Notes: generated by a model not told the origin, from the letters alone. Positions 7,156-16,100 are shown, counted from the stretch's first letter. The stretch is DNA of 23,749 bases from Natrinema soli (GCF_028618695.1 NZ_JAQIVI010000365.1:1-23749), one strand, 5' to 3'. Made by a program: numbers and translations.

Positions 7156-8175
7156 ATGGACGAGCAAAATCGTCGGGCGTTCATCGTCGGGGCCGTCGGG
7201 ACGGTCGCGGTCTTTGCCGTCCTCTTTTTCGTCGTCGGCGCGCGCGATATCCTCGATTCGTTGCTGTCGGCGGAGCCGTCGCTGGTCGCCGCGACGTTCG
7301 CGCTCGCGCTCTGCTGGCTGGCCGCCTGGAGCTTGATGCTCAAGACCGTCCTCGCTACGCTCGGCATCGACATCCCGGTCGGCAAGTCGTTCTTCATCTA
7401 CGCCGGTGCCGTCTTCGCGAACAACGTCACCCCGTTCGGGCAGGCCGGCGGCGAACCGGTCGCGGCGCTGCTCATCTCGAAGACCTCCGACGCCCGCTAC
7501 GAGACCAGCCTCGTCGGAATCGCGAGCGTCGACGTCCTCAACGTCGTTCCCTCGATCTCGCTCATCCTCGTCGGCGTCGGCTACTACGCGACCACCGCCG
7601 CGCTCGGCGATCGACTCGTGACGGCGGTCGGTTCGGCGGTCGTGCTGGTCGCGGGAATCGTCATCGCCATGGGGCTCGTCTGGCGGTACCACCAGGCGAT
7701 CGTCGACCGGCTCCCCGGGATCGTCGCCCCTCGACTCGGCCGGCTCGGGCTCGAGCGCTTCGAGTCCGAGACGCTCGAGGAGGACCTCGCCGACCGAATG
7801 GGGCGATTCTTCGAGAACATCGAACGCGTGGCGACGGACCGGTGGCGACTGTCCGCCGTCGTCGGGCTGTCGCTCTGTGGCTGGCTCTTTCAGGTCGCCG
7901 CGCTCATGGCGGCGTTCGCTGCGCTTGGGAACCCCGTTCCGCCGTACGTCCTGCTGTTCGTGATCCCGCTGGCAAACCTCGCGGGCGCTGCGCCCCTTCC
8001 GGGGGGACTCGGCGGGATCGAGGCCGCGTTCGTCACGCTGCTCGTTCCCACGACCGGAATCCAGGCGTCGGTCATCACCGCGGCCGTCCTCATCTTCCGC
8101 GGTGCGATCTACTGGATGCCGATCCTGATCGGCGGTCTGGCCGTGTCGGCGTTCGGCGTCCGGGCGGTCCGGTAA
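7156..8175 (+). CDS. AglD-C/LPG-synthase-type integral membrane protein (flippase-like, UPF0104)
   Basis: 339 residues with about eight hydrophobic segments. It carries the two conserved loops of this family: NNVTPFGQAGGEPVAAL (about 89-105) and NLAGAAPLPGGLGGIEAAF (about 274-292). The fold is shared by the membrane domain of lysylphosphatidylglycerol synthase (MprF flippase part), bacterial YbhN and the C-terminal half of haloarchaeal AglD. There is no glycosyltransferase domain attached, so it is the stand-alone version. It is transcribed away from the sulfatase/glycosyltransferase operon; the start codons are separated by 124 bases. A role in moving a lipid-linked sugar or phospholipid across the membrane is inferred from the family and from these neighbours. 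No clear TATA box was found. Confidence 0.9.
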   Translation: MDEQNRRAFIVGAVGTVAVFAVLFFVVGARDILDSLLSAEPSLVAATFALALCWLAAWSLMLKTVLATLGIDIPVGKSFFIYAGAVFANNVTPFGQAGGEPVAALLISKTSDARYETSLVGIASVDVLNVVPSISLILVGVGYYATTAALGDRLVTAVGSAVVLVAGIVIAMGLVWRYHQAIVDRLPGIVAPRLGRLGLERFESETLEEDLADRMGRFFENIERVATDRWRLSAVVGLSLCGWLFQVAALMAAFAALGNPVPPYVLLFVIPLANLAGAAPLPGGLGGIEAAFVTLLVPTTGIQASVITAAVLIFRGAIYWMPILIGGLAVSAFGVRAVR

Positions 8176-8265
8176 CGGGGATCCGGACGACCGAGCGCTG
8201 CAGCGATCGCCCGCCGCGATGGCCGAGCACTGTGTGACTGCTTGCCCGCCGCGACGACCGAGCGG

Positions 8266-8272
8266 TTAATTT
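8266..8272 (+). promoter_or_regulatory. TATA-like box deciding the start of the first DUF457 gene
   Basis: TTAATTT is centred 38 bases before the ATG at 8307 but only 17 before the alternative ATG at 8286. With initiation about 26 bases downstream, the RNA would start near 8295. The first ATG would then be lost and 8307 becomes the usable start. Confidence 0.4.
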
Positions 8273-8306
8273 CCGTTCGGCACCGATGGACGGTCGACCG
8301 ACCGGC

Positions 8307-8804
8307 ATGTACCGAGACGGACACTCCGGATTCAACGCCCTGCTGTACGCGCCGTTTCTGCCCGTGGTGAGCCGCGTCTGGTCGCTCGAGCTGGCGCTGG
8401 TCGGGGCGCTCGTGGCCGTCGGCGTAGCTAACCTCCCGGATATCGATGAGCCGCTGCCGTGGATACGACACCGCGGGCCCACGCACACCGTCTGGTTCGC
8501 CGTCCTCGTCGGGCTGGTCGCGGGCGCCGGGAGCGCCCTTGCCGTCCCCTCAACGGCGGGCGCGTTCGAGTTCGGATTCGTCGTCGGCACCGGCGGTATC
8601 CTCGCCCACCTCGCGGGCGACGTCGTCACGCCGATGGGTATCAGTCCGTTCGCCCCCGTCTGGCGGGTTCACGTCACGCTCGACTGGTTCAAATCCAAGA
8701 ACGGCCGGATCAATCGCACGTTCCTGCGCGCCGGTTCGGCCGCCCTGTTCGCGTCACTGCTTCTAACGGTGTGGCTGCCCACAGCGGCTGTTCCGACAGG
8801 GTGA
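8307..8804 (+). CDS. DUF457 (YdjM-like) membrane-bound metal-dependent hydrolase
   Basis: 165 residues from the ATG at 8307; an in-frame ATG at 8286 would add seven residues that lack family character. MYRDGHSGFNALLYAP is the usual opening of this family with its first His. NLPDIDEPLP and IRHRGPTHTVW carry the Asp and His ligands. ILAHLAGDVVTPMGISPFAP provides the later His and Asp. Several hydrophobic helices lie between the motifs, and a polar helix near DWFKSKNGRINRTFLRAG precedes the last one. The family is described as membrane-bound predicted metal hydrolases, best known from the LexA-regulated E. coli YdjM; the substrate is unknown. It ends 53 bases from the end of a convergent paralogue. 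Confidence 0.88.
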   Translation: MYRDGHSGFNALLYAPFLPVVSRVWSLELALVGALVAVGVANLPDIDEPLPWIRHRGPTHTVWFAVLVGLVAGAGSALAVPSTAGAFEFGFVVGTGGILAHLAGDVVTPMGISPFAPVWRVHVTLDWFKSKNGRINRTFLRAGSAALFASLLLTVWLPTAAVPTG

Positions 8805-8857
8805 TCACACAGTTCTGCAGGTACCGCAGCCGTGCGTCGTATCTCCGGCTCGGGGCC

Positions 8858-9334
8858 TCAGCGAATCGACGGGAGACCGTTCGCGCCCCACGCGAGGATG
8901 CCGATCGATGCGGTCCAGAGCAGCGCCGTCGCGGCCGGACTGTGAACCGCCAGTCCGGGACTCCAACTCGTCCGGAGGGGGAACAGCCAGTCGATCCCCT
9001 TCGGCGAGAGCGAATCGATCGCGAGATGGGAGCCGATCGCCAGTCCGACGGCGGCCGCGAGACCCCGCCCGCGCCAGTCCCCGCGACCCCACCGTCGGCC
9101 GACCGCGTAGCCGCCGACGATGATGGCGAGCGCGAACAGGGGCGTGTGGGTGATACCGCGGTGAACGAACGGCCACCTCCACCCCGCGGGAAAGAGGAAG
9201 TCCGCGTCGGGAAGGAGGCCGAAGACGATCCCGATCCGCGGATCCGCGTCGGTGAACCCCCGAACGAGGGCGTAGCCGACGACGGCGTGGGTCGCGAACG
9301 CGCCCGCGAGAAACAGTCCACGTTCGAGTTCCAT
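8858..9334 (-). CDS. Second DUF457-type membrane-bound metal-dependent hydrolase
   Basis: 158 residues. It has the same ligand pattern as its convergent neighbour but is clearly diverged: THAVVGYALV, LLPDADFLFPAGW, FVHRGITHTPLF and GSHLAIDSLSPKGIDWLFPL. About four hydrophobic segments surround these motifs. The ATG at 9334 starts a short helix (MELERGLFLAGAFATHAVVG) typical of the family, and a minus-strand TATA-like CATAAGG lies about 33-36 bases upstream. Its position next to a paralogue and a DedA gene suggests a membrane or envelope function, possibly lipid-related, but no substrate can be named. Confidence 0.87.
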   Translation of the reverse strand: MELERGLFLAGAFATHAVVGYALVRGFTDADPRIGIVFGLLPDADFLFPAGWRWPFVHRGITHTPLFALAIIVGGYAVGRRWGRGDWRGRGLAAAVGLAIGSHLAIDSLSPKGIDWLFPLRTSWSPGLAVHSPAATALLWTASIGILAWGANGLPSIR

Positions 9335-9433
9335 CGCTCACGGGTTCGAGCGGTCCCACCACGTACCTTATGGTTCCCGGACGCCGGATCGACGCGTACA
9401 AACGTGGTCGACGCTGCCGTCGAATCAACAGTG

Positions 9434-9440
9434 CTTACAT
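9434..9440 (+). promoter_or_regulatory. TATA-like box of the DedA gene
   Basis: CTTACAT is centred 27 bases before the ATG at 9464, consistent with a leaderless transcript. It supports 9464 as the start rather than any codon of the long upstream open frame. Confidence 0.4.
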
Positions 9441-9463
9441 TCGGGACCGACTATGGACCGGGC

Positions 9464-9985
9464 ATGCATCCGTTGCAAATCGAGGGGCTGCCGCCCTGGC
9501 TCGAGTCGATGTTCACGTCGGAACTCGCGTTAGCGGTGTTCTTCGGCATCTGCGTTCTCGAGGGGGCGATGCTTCTGCGGTTCATGCCGAGCGAACTCGT
9601 CGTTCCGGCAGCGTTGGCGCTGATCGGGTCGTCGATCCCGCAGGTGATCGCGATCATCGCTATCGCGGTCGTCGGAACGACGGTCGGCCAGTTCTGTCTC
9701 TTCTGTCTCGTCCGCCGCGCCGGTCGGGAGTACGTCCTGCAAAAGCGCTGGTTTCCTATCACCGAGTCGCGACTCGAGCGCTTCGACGGCTGGTTCGATC
9801 GCTGGGGCGGCCTGGCCGTCCCCGCGAGCAATACGATGCTGTTCGTTCGCGGACTGCTGACCGTCCCCGCCGGGCTCTCGGAGATGGATGGCCGCTCGTT
9901 CGTCGCGCTGTCGGCGATCGGCTCGCTGTCCTTCCAGACGATCCTCGCGTCCCTCTACCTCGCCGGCGGCCATCTGTTGGCGTGA
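9464..9985 (+). CDS. DedA/SNARE-associated family membrane protein
   Basis: 173 residues from the ATG at 9464. The frame is open far upstream (from 8459), but that part is antisense to the DUF457 gene and compositionally unlike protein. Key signatures are FFGICVLEGAMLLRFMPSEL (residues about 26-45) and LVVPAALALIGS. These are followed by the paired VVGTTVGQFCLFCLVRRAGR and RFDGWFDRWGGLAVPASN, with the RGLLTVPAGL loop near 128-137; four or five hydrophobic segments in all. This is the re-entrant-helix architecture of DedA proteins, some of which carry polyprenyl phosphate or phospholipid across membranes. A recycling role for the nearby glycan pathway is an attractive inference but untested. 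Confidence 0.87.
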   Translation: MHPLQIEGLPPWLESMFTSELALAVFFGICVLEGAMLLRFMPSELVVPAALALIGSSIPQVIAIIAIAVVGTTVGQFCLFCLVRRAGREYVLQKRWFPITESRLERFDGWFDRWGGLAVPASNTMLFVRGLLTVPAGLSEMDGRSFVALSAIGSLSFQTILASLYLAGGHLLA

Positions 9986-10084
9986 TCGATCGGCTGATTC
10001 AGCCCCCGTAGACGCTGCTTCTCAGTACAGCTTCGCGTTCCTGCGTCACCGGACTGCAAAATCGAAAACTGCGATCGCTTCGTC

Positions 10085-11500
10085 TTAGCTCCCGCCCTGT
10101 CGGTAGACGGGAAGCCGGAATCGGACGCCTCTGTCGCGAAGCTGCCACCCGATCTCGGTGCCGACCCACGTCAGGCCCGTCAGGAGCGCGACACCGATGG
10201 CGGCGAACTCCGAGGACCCCATCCAGACCGGGCTGATGAAGAGGAGGGCGTTGTAGATCCGGTGTGGCAGGATGGACTCGATGAGATCACCGAGGAATCC
10301 GAGGGGGCTAAAGCCGAATCCGCCCCCGCCTCCGCCACCGCCGCCACCGCTACTCTCGGCTTCGGTTCGGTTCTCGAGGCCGAGCGCCTGGGCGCTCCGG
10401 CCGCTCTCGCTCTCGTCACCGGTCTCGAGGCGCTCGGATTCGTAGGGGAGCGACGACGCGACCTCCCAGACGATCTCACCGGACTGATCGACCTCCATGA
10501 CGCGGTTGCCGTGGGTGTCGGAGATCAGCGTGTTCCCGTTCGGAAGCCGGTCGGCGTCCCGGGGCCACTGGATCTGATCGTCTTCCCAGAGCCAGGTCTG
10601 GGTCCACTCGCCGTCCTCGCGCTGGAACTCCTTGATCTGGCCGTTCTCGGAGTCGGCGACGAGAACGGCTGGGCCGCCCTGACTCTCGGGGATGAAATCG
10701 GGGTTGTGCTGTTCGTGGAGGACGTCGTGCTCGTTTTCGCCGCCGAGCGTCCAGTCCTCGAGCAGGCCCTCCTCCTGATCGAGGAAGACGACCTGGTCCT
10801 GATTGCGCAGACTGGCCATGATCCGGCCTTCCATCTGGCCGCTGTCGATGTACTCGACGTCGTTGATGTGGGCCCAGTCGCGCGGCCACGAGTGACCACC
10901 CTCGAGCGGGAAGTCGCTCTGGGCGTCCCAGAGCCAGTCGACGACCTCCGTCTCGGTGTTGACGATGAACACTTGGTCGGCGACCATGTCGGCGACGACG
11001 AAGTGGGTCTCGTTGATGCGATCGATGTCGTGCCACTCGCCGGCGTACTCCTTGTAGTCGTAGCGCTCGTAGATGACCTCGACCTCGCCGGTCTCGAGGT
11101 CGGTCCGCTCGATGACGTTGCGGGTACACGGCGGTGCACCACAGTTGGAGCCTTCCGTGTGGATCGTGTCCGTCGCGGCGTACTCGACGGTCAGCGGGTC
11201 GCCCTCGACGGGGTCGGCGTCGAAGTACTTGGTCCGCGAGTTGTTGTAGTAGAGGACCTCCCCGTTGGGCTGATAGGCCGTTATCGTCCCCGCGCGGCCC
11301 GATTCGGTGACGACGGTGTGATTGTCCGTCTCCGGTGCGTCCGGAACGTCATCTTTCGACGCCGTCGAAACCCCACCGCCCGCCGCGCTGACGACGACGG
11401 CGGCCGAGACGAGGATGAGTACCGCGAACGCGGCCCGGAGTCTGTTTCTCGTAATCTCCGATCGGACGCGCTCGAGCGAGGGGAGCGATCGATCGGTCAC
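10085..11500 (-). CDS. Arylsulfotransferase (ASST)-like membrane-anchored protein
   Basis: 471 residues from a GTG at 11500; the only nearby ATG (11514) is out of frame and stops after five codons. A signal anchor spans about 22-41 (RAAFAVLILVSAAVVVSAAG). Residues about 65-350 form a repeated beta-propeller-like pattern: TAYQPNGEVLYYNNS, EWHDIDRINETHFVVADMVA, HSWPRDWAHINDVEYI and RLPNGNTLISDTHGNRVMEV. This pattern is characteristic of the arylsulfotransferase family, whose enzymes move sulfate between phenolic or glycan acceptors. A CGAPPC pair (120-125) may form a disulfide, and four N-x-S/T sequons suggest glycosylation. A run of ten Gly (385-394) links the propeller to two C-terminal hydrophobic segments (about 414-451). 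Actual sulfotransfer is not proven; many family members are only predicted. Confidence 0.85.
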   Translation of the reverse strand: MTDRSLPSLERVRSEITRNRLRAAFAVLILVSAAVVVSAAGGGVSTASKDDVPDAPETDNHTVVTESGRAGTITAYQPNGEVLYYNNSRTKYFDADPVEGDPLTVEYAATDTIHTEGSNCGAPPCTRNVIERTDLETGEVEVIYERYDYKEYAGEWHDIDRINETHFVVADMVADQVFIVNTETEVVDWLWDAQSDFPLEGGHSWPRDWAHINDVEYIDSGQMEGRIMASLRNQDQVVFLDQEEGLLEDWTLGGENEHDVLHEQHNPDFIPESQGGPAVLVADSENGQIKEFQREDGEWTQTWLWEDDQIQWPRDADRLPNGNTLISDTHGNRVMEVDQSGEIVWEVASSLPYESERLETGDESESGRSAQALGLENRTEAESSGGGGGGGGGGFGFSPLGFLGDLIESILPHRIYNALLFISPVWMGSSEFAAIGVALLTGLTWVGTEIGWQLRDRGVRFRLPVYRQGGS

Positions 11501-11657
11501 GGTTCGGTCACCATCTCGTTTCGGAGCGCCGGTTGGGGAACCATCGTCCTCCGTTTCCGAATCGAGATATTAGTACCTTTTCTAACTGGATCGCGACTCG
11601 AGGACGCGATCGACCGGACGAGATGCATCGAGGCACGGTTCGGGCGACCGGTTCGGT

Positions 11658-12533
11658 TCACCCGTCATCCTGGGCCTGCGTGGTGAGGACGGGAACCGGC
11701 GAGGTGCGGATCACGCGCTCGGTGAAGCTCCCGAGCAGGTGCCGGTCGAGGCCGGTGTGGCCGTGTGTCCCCATCACGACGAGATCGATACCCTGCTCGT
11801 CGGCGTAGGTCGTGACCTCTCGGGGCACCGACCCCGCGGCGATGGTGGTCGTGACGTCGTCGACGCCCGCTCGCGTGGCGGTCGTCGCCGCGTCGTCCAG
11901 GACCGTCTGGACGTTTTCCTCGAGCTGCTCGGGAAGCTCGGCCGACCCCGCATCGATCACCTCCGGGAGTTCGTCGACGACGGACAGCAGGTGGAGTCGC
12001 GCGCCGTGTCGCTCGGCGACCGTCGACGCCAGTTCGAGCGCCGCCGTCGCGTGGTCGCTCCCGTCAGTCGGAACGAGGACGTCCGTATAGGGAAACGTCG
12101 GTGACACCTCGTCGGCGGCGCGGACGGTCAACACCGGAGCGGTGCTTCTGTTCACGACGTGATCCGTGACGCTCCCGAGGACGTACTCCCCCAGTCCGCG
12201 CCGTCCGTGGGCCCCCATCGCGACGAGATCGAACTCGTCGGCGGTGGCGTGCTCGACGATCACCTGTCGCGGATCGCCCCGAACGACGGTCGTCACCACG
12301 GACACGCCGCGGTCCTCGGCCGTCGCGGCGGCGTCGGAAACGATGTCGTTTCCCTCTCGCTCGAGCGTATCGACGACGTCGTCGCCGAGTCGCGTGAGAC
12401 TCGGTTCCTTCGTGTCCGCGACGTTGAGCAGGTGAACGGTCGCCTCCCGATCGACGGCAATGTCGAGTACGTGCTCGAGGGCGGCCGTCGCGGGATCGCT
12501 CCCGTCGGTCGGGACGAGGATACGAGTGGACAT
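11658..12533 (-). CDS. Tandem universal stress protein (two UspA domains)
   Basis: 291 residues from the ATG at 12533. The open frame runs on to 12680, but that extension lies upstream of a good TATA box. Domain 1 (about 1-140) begins STRILVPTDGSDPATAALEH and ends with the nucleotide-binding motif GAHGRRGLGEYVLGSVTDHV. Domain 2 (about 150-285) begins DVLVPTDGSDHATAALELAS and ends GTHGHTGLDRHLLGSFTERV. Both keep the G-x2-G-x9-G-S/T pattern of ATP-binding UspA domains, so both sites are probably functional. Such proteins are soluble cytoplasmic stress factors of largely unknown molecular action. The gene stands alone with its own promoter. Confidence 0.93.
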   Translation of the reverse strand: MSTRILVPTDGSDPATAALEHVLDIAVDREATVHLLNVADTKEPSLTRLGDDVVDTLEREGNDIVSDAAATAEDRGVSVVTTVVRGDPRQVIVEHATADEFDLVAMGAHGRRGLGEYVLGSVTDHVVNRSTAPVLTVRAADEVSPTFPYTDVLVPTDGSDHATAALELASTVAERHGARLHLLSVVDELPEVIDAGSAELPEQLEENVQTVLDDAATTATRAGVDDVTTTIAAGSVPREVTTYADEQGIDLVVMGTHGHTGLDRHLLGSFTERVIRTSPVPVLTTQAQDDG

Positions 12534-12557
12534 GGCGGAGCGTTCGGGACGGATCCG

Positions 12558-12565
12558 CTTATACT
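12558..12565 (-). promoter_or_regulatory. TATA box of the universal stress protein gene
   Basis: AGTATAAG on the minus strand is centred 28 bases before the ATG at 12533, so a leaderless mRNA is expected. It confirms 12533 as the start over the 49-codon upstream extension. Confidence 0.6.
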
Positions 12566-12735
12566 GTCGGCTCTCAGTCAGTGTCGTGGCGTTGTCGAAC
12601 GGTCTCGGCGACGCCCACGCCACCGCTGGGATAGCCGTGGCGGAGTCAGAACGGCGAGCGAGGTGCTCACACTCGGCCACGGTAGTCGAAGAAGGATTGC
12701 GGTATAATGCCGATCCCCCGCCTCAGGTCGAGCGG

Positions 12736-13035
12736 CTAACTGGAGTCGATGCGAATCTCGCCGTCAGCGGTGACGGTTACCAGACAATCGCTGTACTCGA
12801 ACGTTACCGATCCGCCCGAACGGAGCCCGTCCGCACGGGGTTCGAACAGCCGCTCGAGCGCGTCGGCGTTGATCGAGTAATGGAGCGGTTCGAGTTCGGT
12901 GACGTTCTCGTTCTGGAATGTTGCGACGGCGTCCGCGACGGCAACGCTGAGCGGTTCGTCGTCGAGTCTATCGTATTGCACGGAATAGTGATCCCCCATC
13001 GCGGTCGACGGTGATCGTGAACTCATCTCGGTCAT
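12736..13035 (-). CDS. HalOD1 output-domain protein
   Basis: 99 residues from the ATG at 13035; an internal ATG at 12999 (MGDHYSVQYD) would give an 87-residue protein with the whole domain intact. YDRLDDEPLSVAVADAVATF, LEPLHYSINADALERLF and a final beta strand pair (GSVTFEYSDCLVTVTADGEI) match the haloarchaeal output domain 1. This is a small domain found alone or fused to signalling proteins and usually thought to act downstream of sensor regulators. It lies 110 bases beyond the stop of the Bat-type regulator on the same strand, so the two may be cotranscribed or functionally linked. A GTACTAATCC stretch at 13037-13046 could serve as a TATA element for the shorter form. Confidence 0.85.
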   Translation of the reverse strand: MTEMSSRSPSTAMGDHYSVQYDRLDDEPLSVAVADAVATFQNENVTELEPLHYSINADALERLFEPRADGLRSGGSVTFEYSDCLVTVTADGEIRIDSS

Positions 13036-13139
13036 GGATTAGTACGTACCCCCAGTACGCAGGTGGGAAGTCGTCCCTTGGTTCACGAGTCGTTGCAAAG
13101 AGCCTGATCGTTAACTGTGTAACGCCTCCTTCATCTAAT

Positions 13140-13155
13140 GGTTAATCATTTAACC
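13140..13155. repeat. Perfect inverted repeat across the stop codon of the Bat-type regulator gene
   Basis: GGTTAA-TCAT-TTAACC has a six-base stem and a four-base loop, and it overlaps the TGA (13148-13146). A related GTTAACTGTGTAAC lies at 13110-13123. It may be a protein-binding site in front of the HalOD1 gene or a weak transcription-ending hairpin. The stem is AT-rich and not followed by a T run on the minus strand, so a classical terminator is unlikely. Confidence 0.4.
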
Positions 13156-16100
13156 TCCGAAGCGGCCGCCCCCTCGAACAGGGCCGCGAACAGCTTTCGT
13201 TCGGCGGATCGAACGTGCTTGTGAAAGGCGGGCGAGGAGATATCCAGCGAGCCGGCGATCTCCTCGCCGTTCGCTCGGCGGGGCCACTCGAAGAAGCCGC
13301 CGTGATAGGCCGTCTGGACCACCTCGCGTTGGCGGTCGGTGAACGTCTCGAGAAGAGCGCTACGCGCTGGACCGTTGACCGTCGATCGATCGTCGGTCGC
13401 CCCCTCGCGTCGGGCCACCATCGACACCGAGGGCCCGCTTCGGCTGATACCGGACAACACGTCGCGAATCTCGACGGCGTCCGGCACGTCGACGATCGCG
13501 CGACCGCCCGACGCGTCGGCCACGAACTCGCGCAACCGCGCGCCGTGGGTATCGGTGATCGAACCCAGGAAGGAATCGGTGACCCGGAGCTGAAGCAACG
13601 TCTCGTCCTCGTGGTCGGCGATCGTGGTGATCTCGCTGATCCCCTCGATAGCAGTGTATTCGGCAGCCGCGAGCGATTCGTCGACCGGCTCTTCGACGGC
13701 CGCGAACACGAACTGGGCGCCGTCGGCTCGCGCCGTCGCACCCTCGTACGTCACGGGTTCGCCGAGGAACTCGGCCAGCCGACACAGCGTCGCGTCCGCC
13801 GCAACCTCGAGTTCCACTTCGGTGCGACCGTTACCGAACAGCGCGTTCTTCCGTTTGACGGCGTCGATCGCGTACGCGATCGTCTCGCCGAGCTCCGCGA
13901 GCGTCGACCGTAGCGTCTCGTCGAACGCGCCCCGTTGCTCCCCGTAGATCGAGAGGACGCCGTAGCAAAACCCGTCGTAGACCAACGGGATCGCGTACGC
14001 GGACTGGAAGTTTCGCGAGAGGGCCTCACCCCGCCATTCGCCGTCGTGAACCGACGCGGCGACGTTTTCGACGTGGACCGGGCTCCGCGTTCGAGCCGCC
14101 CGACCAGCCGGTTCGGCGGCCGATTCGTCCACCGTCGTTATCGATACCGCGTCGAGATACCCCCGTTCGAACCCGGCGTGGTATCGCGGCTCGAGGCTGT
14201 TCCCGCTCGGGTCGGGTTCGCCGAACCAGGCCAGCGAACACGACTCGAGTTCGGACAGACATTCGGGGACCCCGCGTTCGATCTCGCTCCGAGAGTCGGC
14301 CATCAAGAGGAGCTGTTCGACCTCTTGACGCACCTCGTTGGCGGCGTTGAGCCGCTCGAGGTGTCGATTCTGTCCCTTGAGTTCGCGTTCGCGTTCGCGG
14401 AGCCGACGGCTCCGCCCGATCCGGTCGAGGGCGGCTTCCGCCGTCGTCGCGAACAGCTCGGCGAGTTCGACGGTCTCGTCAGTGTACGCGTCGGGTTCGG
14501 TCGATAGCGCGACGAGAACCCCGTGTTCGCCGAGCGGAACGGAGAGACCGCTTCGAACGTCCGGCGCCTCATCGCGGACGGTCCGAGCCGCTCGTCCATC
14601 GTCGTGGACCGTCGGTTCGCCGTCCACGAACGCCTGCCACGGATCGCCGGCGTCGGGCTGGAGCGGGTGTGGCGAGCCGAACGTCGACTCGATGGCCGGC
14701 GAGTACGCCGCCGGCAGCAGTTCGTTTGTTTCCTCGTCGAACCGATAGACGACGGTTTCGAGGTCGAGCACGTCGGTCGCGATGTCGACGATGTACTCGC
14801 ACGCGTCCCCCTTCGAGTCGACCGTCAACAGGTGACTGGTCGCCTCGTGGAGCGCATTCAGCGCCTCCTGATACTGGACCCGTTCGGTGATATCGTTGGC
14901 GACGCCGATGACGCGATCGATGGTACCGTCGTCCGCGATCGGTCGATAGGAGGTTTCGAAGATGCGGTCTCCAAGCCGTCTCCGCGTGTTGACTGCCACC
15001 CCATCGAGAGCGTCCCTCACGTCGGCGCGGACCGTGGGGTAATCCTCGAGCAGGTCGAAGAACGATCGGCCGATGACCTCGTCGGATTCGAAGCCGAGGT
15101 TCGCGAGCCCCTGCCCTTCCGAGAGCGTGAAGGTCCCGTCGTCGTCGAGGACGAACAACACGACGGGCACGTTCTCGACCAGCGCCTGTAATCGCTCCGT
15201 CCGCTCGGACAGATCCCGTTTGCGCTCGACGCGCTCGGTCACGTCCCGCCAGTAGACGGAGATTCCGGACGGCGAGGGGTAGATCCGGGCCTCGACCCAC
15301 GCGTCGTAGGCCTCGTAGTAGGCTTCGACCGTTCGTGACTCCTGTGTTTCCATCGCCTCGACGGCGGCGGACTGGAACGGAGTCTCATTCATCTCCGGGA
15401 AGACGTCGAGGATACGGTGACCGATCAGATCGGATCGTTCCAGGTCGAGTTCCTCGAGCGCGCGATCGTTGACGTAGGTGAACCGCCAGTCCGCGTCGAG
15501 GGCGTAGAACGAGTCGGTGACGCGTTTGAACGACTCGCTCAACTCCCGTTCGATACGGTGGAACTCCGTGATGTCCCGTATCGACGCGATGATGCCGTCG
15601 ACGGTGTCGTCCTCGAGTCGGTTCGTGAGAGCGGCCTCGTGGACGTACCAGCGGCCGTCCGCGTGTTTGCAGGTGTACTCGACGGTTCGTCTGGTCCCGA
15701 GTTCGCCCTCACGAACCGCGTCGAACTCGTCCAGTACCCGCTGCGTATCGTCGGGGTGGATGTAGTCGAGCATGTTCGTCCCGGACATTTCGTCCGCGGT
15801 GAACCCCCCGACGCGTTCGACTGCCGGGCTCACGTCGGTGACCGCTCCCTCCTCGTCGAGGACGATCAACAGATCCGACGACTGTTCGATCAACGTCCGA
15901 TACAACTCCACCCGGTGGTCGGCCGATCGCTCCATCGCGGTGAACTCGACCGTCCGCCGGAGCCGATGGGTCAGCAACGGCGGCTCCTGAATGGTCGTCT
16001 TGGCGACGATTTCGGTCGCACCCTCGTCCCGGAGTCGGTCGATCGACTCGTTCGCAGCCGAATCAACCGCGTAGACGACCGGACACGTGCCGTCAACGGC

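Noticed and set aside
8459..9463. N-terminal extension of the DedA frame by 335 codons
   Set aside because: The extension overlaps both DUF457 genes in other frames and is Arg/Pro-rich. A TATA-like box and the ATG at 9464 define the real start.
10320..10350. Possible simple-sequence repeat (CCGCC-type run)
   Set aside because: It is the coding sequence of the ten-glycine linker in the arylsulfotransferase-like protein with mixed third bases, not a pure slippage-prone repeat.
10262..11686. 474-codon plus-strand frame opposite the arylsulfotransferase-like gene
   Set aside because: It is a Val/Asp/Leu-rich shadow of the propeller repeats; the minus-strand product has a signal anchor, sequons and family motifs.
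12534..12680. 49-codon N-terminal extension of the universal stress protein
   Set aside because: It contains the TATA box at 12558-12565 and no UspA homology; the domain begins at the ATG at 12533.
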